Below the pieces are notes generated by a model that had not been told where the DNA came from, searched no databases, and worked only from the letters and a program-made list of their open reading frames with translations. Below are positions 44,803 to 44,916 of a DNA stretch of 44,916 bases, in pieces. The translations under genes and the position numbers were made by a program. The DNA is taken from the NCBI GenBank assembly GCA_003220265.1, contig QHRW01000049.1:1-44916 (forward strand), read 5' to 3'. Origin of the DNA: Candidatus Rokuibacteriota bacterium. GTDB lineage: Bacteria; Methylomirabilota; Methylomirabilia; Rokubacteriales; CSP1-6. Every line of letters begins with the position of its first letter. Positions within the stretch are counted from its first letter, which is position 1.

Positions 44803-44916
44803 CTCCTTGGGCGATCACTTAAAGTGACCAGCACTACCTCGGTGTTACTGATCTACCGGTATTCAAACGCTAAAGGCGGCCGATGCTGTAACGTCCGAGA
44901 GACACGCTGGTATCTC

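Noticed and set aside
44761..44916. Firm call of a group I intron
   Set aside because: The conserved core elements cannot be shown within the available bases and the 3' exon is outside the window, so it is kept as a possibility only.

Overview
The window is a GC-rich bacterial chromosome segment centred on the replication origin. Genes read away from the rpmH-dnaA gap on both sides: rpmH, rnpA, yidD, yidC, rsmG, parA, parB, mnmA and a partial F-type ATP synthase operon leftward (minus strand), and dnaA, dnaN, recF, gyrB, gyrA, serS rightward (plus strand). The base composition, frequent GTG/TTG starts, the E. coli-like length of GyrB, and an orphan ABC-type substrate-binding protein of a kind common in soil bacteria fit a Candidatus Rokubacteria / Methylomirabilota-type organism. 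That assignment is an inference from general resemblance, not a measured result.

Left end (1-9224, minus strand): a secreted-protein region. It holds a Calx-beta repeat protein broken by one in-frame TGA and cut by the window edge, a very large subtilisin-like protease (1828 aa) with eleven tandem CARDB domains, and a small lipoprotein-like protein that resembles only the I9-type prodomain of such proteases.

9228-15403 (minus): a tightly packed run of genes. In transcription order: single-domain response regulator, HD-GYP phosphodiesterase, CPBP-like membrane protein, membrane GAF histidine kinase, two DUF507 paralogues, UbiX-type flavin prenyltransferase, family 2 glycosyltransferase, Gfo/Idh/MocA oxidoreductase, and the I9-like protein. 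Most junctions overlap or lie within 25 nt, so one long transcript is plausible.

15530-21778 (minus): a cytochrome P460-cupredoxin fusion protein, then atpF-atpH-atpA-atpG-atpD-atpC. The a and c subunit genes are not here, so the ATP synthase locus is split.

21848-37777: the origin block. Two DnaA-box sequences lie just before dnaA. A repeated CTA motif resembling DnaA-trios lies between dnaA and dnaN. Two near-identical parS-like half-palindromes lie between rsmG and parA.

37800-44916: origin-distal accessory DNA. It has a SAM methyltransferase, a cloverleaf-like element with encoded CCA, an orphan substrate-binding protein, degraded gene pieces, and a three-gene signalling cassette (dCache-HAMP-GAF histidine kinase, receiver protein, receiver-adenylate/guanylate cyclase). 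A 19-nt sequence forming the 5' part of a tRNA-Ser-like sequence occurs as direct repeats at 38471 and 44761, bracketing this segment. The last copy continues as a good tRNA-Ser(UGA) 5' half that breaks at the anticodon loop.
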